Positions 63,538 to 64,000 of a stretch of 64,000 nt of DNA are shown here, piece by piece; within the stretch, counting starts at the first letter, position 1; each line of letters opens with the position of its first letter. The notes under the pieces are model-generated. The model searched no databases. It had not been told where the DNA came from and saw only the letters and a list, made by a program, of their open reading frames with translations. The DNA lies in the NCBI RefSeq assembly GCF_014267175.1, contig NZ_JACMTR010000002.1:3373501-3437500 (forward strand), written 5' to 3'. The position numbers were made by a program, and so were the translations under genes. Source of the stretch: Pseudonocardia sp. C8 (GTDB lineage: Bacteria; Actinomycetota; Actinomycetes; Mycobacteriales; Pseudonocardiaceae).

Positions 63538-64000
63538 GGCGTCGCGGCCGACGAGCCGGGTCGCGAGCCGCCGGTCCAGCGCCGCAGCCCCGGGGCCCGC
63601 CCACAGCACGTACAGCATGACCACCAGCAATGCCGGGGCGAGGCCGAGGTGGACCGGGCCGCCCACCCTCACCCCCGCGGTGGCGATCGCACCGATCATG
63701 TTGAGTCCCAACCCGAGCGCCGCGAGGCGAGTGCCCAGGCCGAGGACCAGCATCAGCCCGGCGCCGAGCTCGAGGACGCCGACCAGGTACACGAGCAGGC
63801 TCGACGCGGGGAACCCGAAACGGACGAACTCGGCGAGCTCGTGCTCGTGGAGCAGGAACTTCAACAGCCCCATGAGCACGAACATCAGCCCTGCGAGGAC
63901 GCGGAGCACCGCGGTCGCGGTGGCTGCCCGTCCGGCGACACGGTCCCGGACGAACGCCCGCCCGGCGCGGTGCCACGGGGCGTCGTGCTGGTGCTGGGTC
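63532..64000 (-). CDS. DoxX-family membrane protein (5' end probably outside the window)
   Basis: Four hydrophobic helices (VLRVLAGLMFVLMGLLKFLL; SLLVYLVGVLELGAGLMLVLG; LAALGLGLNMIGAIATAG; LAPALLVVMLYVLWAG) and the FVRFGFP segment give a DoxX family protein; relatives act in redox-linked membrane complexes or are of unknown role. GTG at 63909 could start a 125-residue form, but it has no ribosome site and the frame stays open to the window edge with plausible coding sequence, so the true start probably lies beyond 64000. The stop lies in the last unit of a 37-bp array. Confidence 0.85.
   Translation of the reverse strand, partial: TQHQHDAPWHRAGRAFVRDRVAGRAATATAVLRVLAGLMFVLMGLLKFLLHEHELAEFVRFGFPASSLLVYLVGVLELGAGLMLVLGLGTRLAALGLGLNMIGAIATAGVRVGGPVHLGLAPALLVVMLYVLWAGPGAAALDRRLATRLVGRDAP

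Overview
The window is chromosomal DNA from a very GC-rich actinomycete. Third codon positions are almost all G or C, GTG and TTG starts are common, and there are genes for phosphatidylinositol mannosides (pgsA, patA, pimA), a mycobacterial-type trehalose importer (lpqY-sugABC), a PacL/CtpC metal-efflux pair, F420-type oxidoreductase relatives and bifunctional Rel. Gene content and order fit the Pseudonocardiales, probably Pseudonocardia or a close relative; the genus is inference. No tRNA, rRNA, CRISPR array, integrase or transposase was found.

The backbone is a core block found across actinobacteria, on the minus strand and read here from right to left: thrS, HIT hydrolase, pgsA, patA, pimA, LemA-like protein, pdxS (46579 to 39702); pdxT (22916); yebC (15073); polA (14240); ruvC, ruvA, ruvB (10114 to 7294); yajC, secD, secF, apt, rel (6722 to 310); then the convergent end of a cyclophilin gene at the left edge. 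Members of each run overlap by 4 to 8 nt or lie a few bases apart. The block links tRNA charging, inositol-phospholipid synthesis, pyridoxal phosphate synthesis, Holliday-junction repair, protein export, purine salvage and the stringent response. Lineage-specific insertions interrupt it, so pdxS and pdxT, normally close, are about 17 kb apart.

The insertions are: 15.3 to 21.4 kb, with PacL/CtpC metal efflux, a secreted DUF1996 protein carrying a GGDQGQ repeat, and two unassigned membrane proteins; 21.5 to 22.2 kb, with two gene remnants joined head to head; 23.1 to 28.6 kb, with a RibD-like reductase, malic enzyme, EF-G2 and a DUF4032 kinase-like protein; 28.6 to 34.2 kb, with a LacI-controlled trehalose ABC importer; 34.4 to 39.3 kb, with a DUF2867 epimerase, AzlCD with a divergent XRE-cupin regulator, and a secreted GH16 glucanase.

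Right of thrS (47.3 to 64 kb) lie a flavin monooxygenase, a class A penicillin-binding protein with a very long disordered tail, a LysE exporter with its LysR regulator, a MerR/AraC/VOC/YjbR/hydrolase run, pirin, an ArsR-AHSA1 operon with paired operators, an SNF2 helicase with a SWIM-domain partner, and a DoxX protein.

The most unusual material is non-coding. A 62-bp tandem repeat family, each unit holding a hairpin, forms arrays in two separate divergent intergenic regions (10205-10575 and 46770-47236). A 64-bp palindromic element occurs twice (9183 and 39529). Two hairpin families recur at convergent gene ends, and one copy forms the C-terminal codons of pimA. A 37-bp tandem array sits just downstream of doxX. 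Several genes also look leaderless, with a TAnnnT box 6 to 8 nt before a GTG start.
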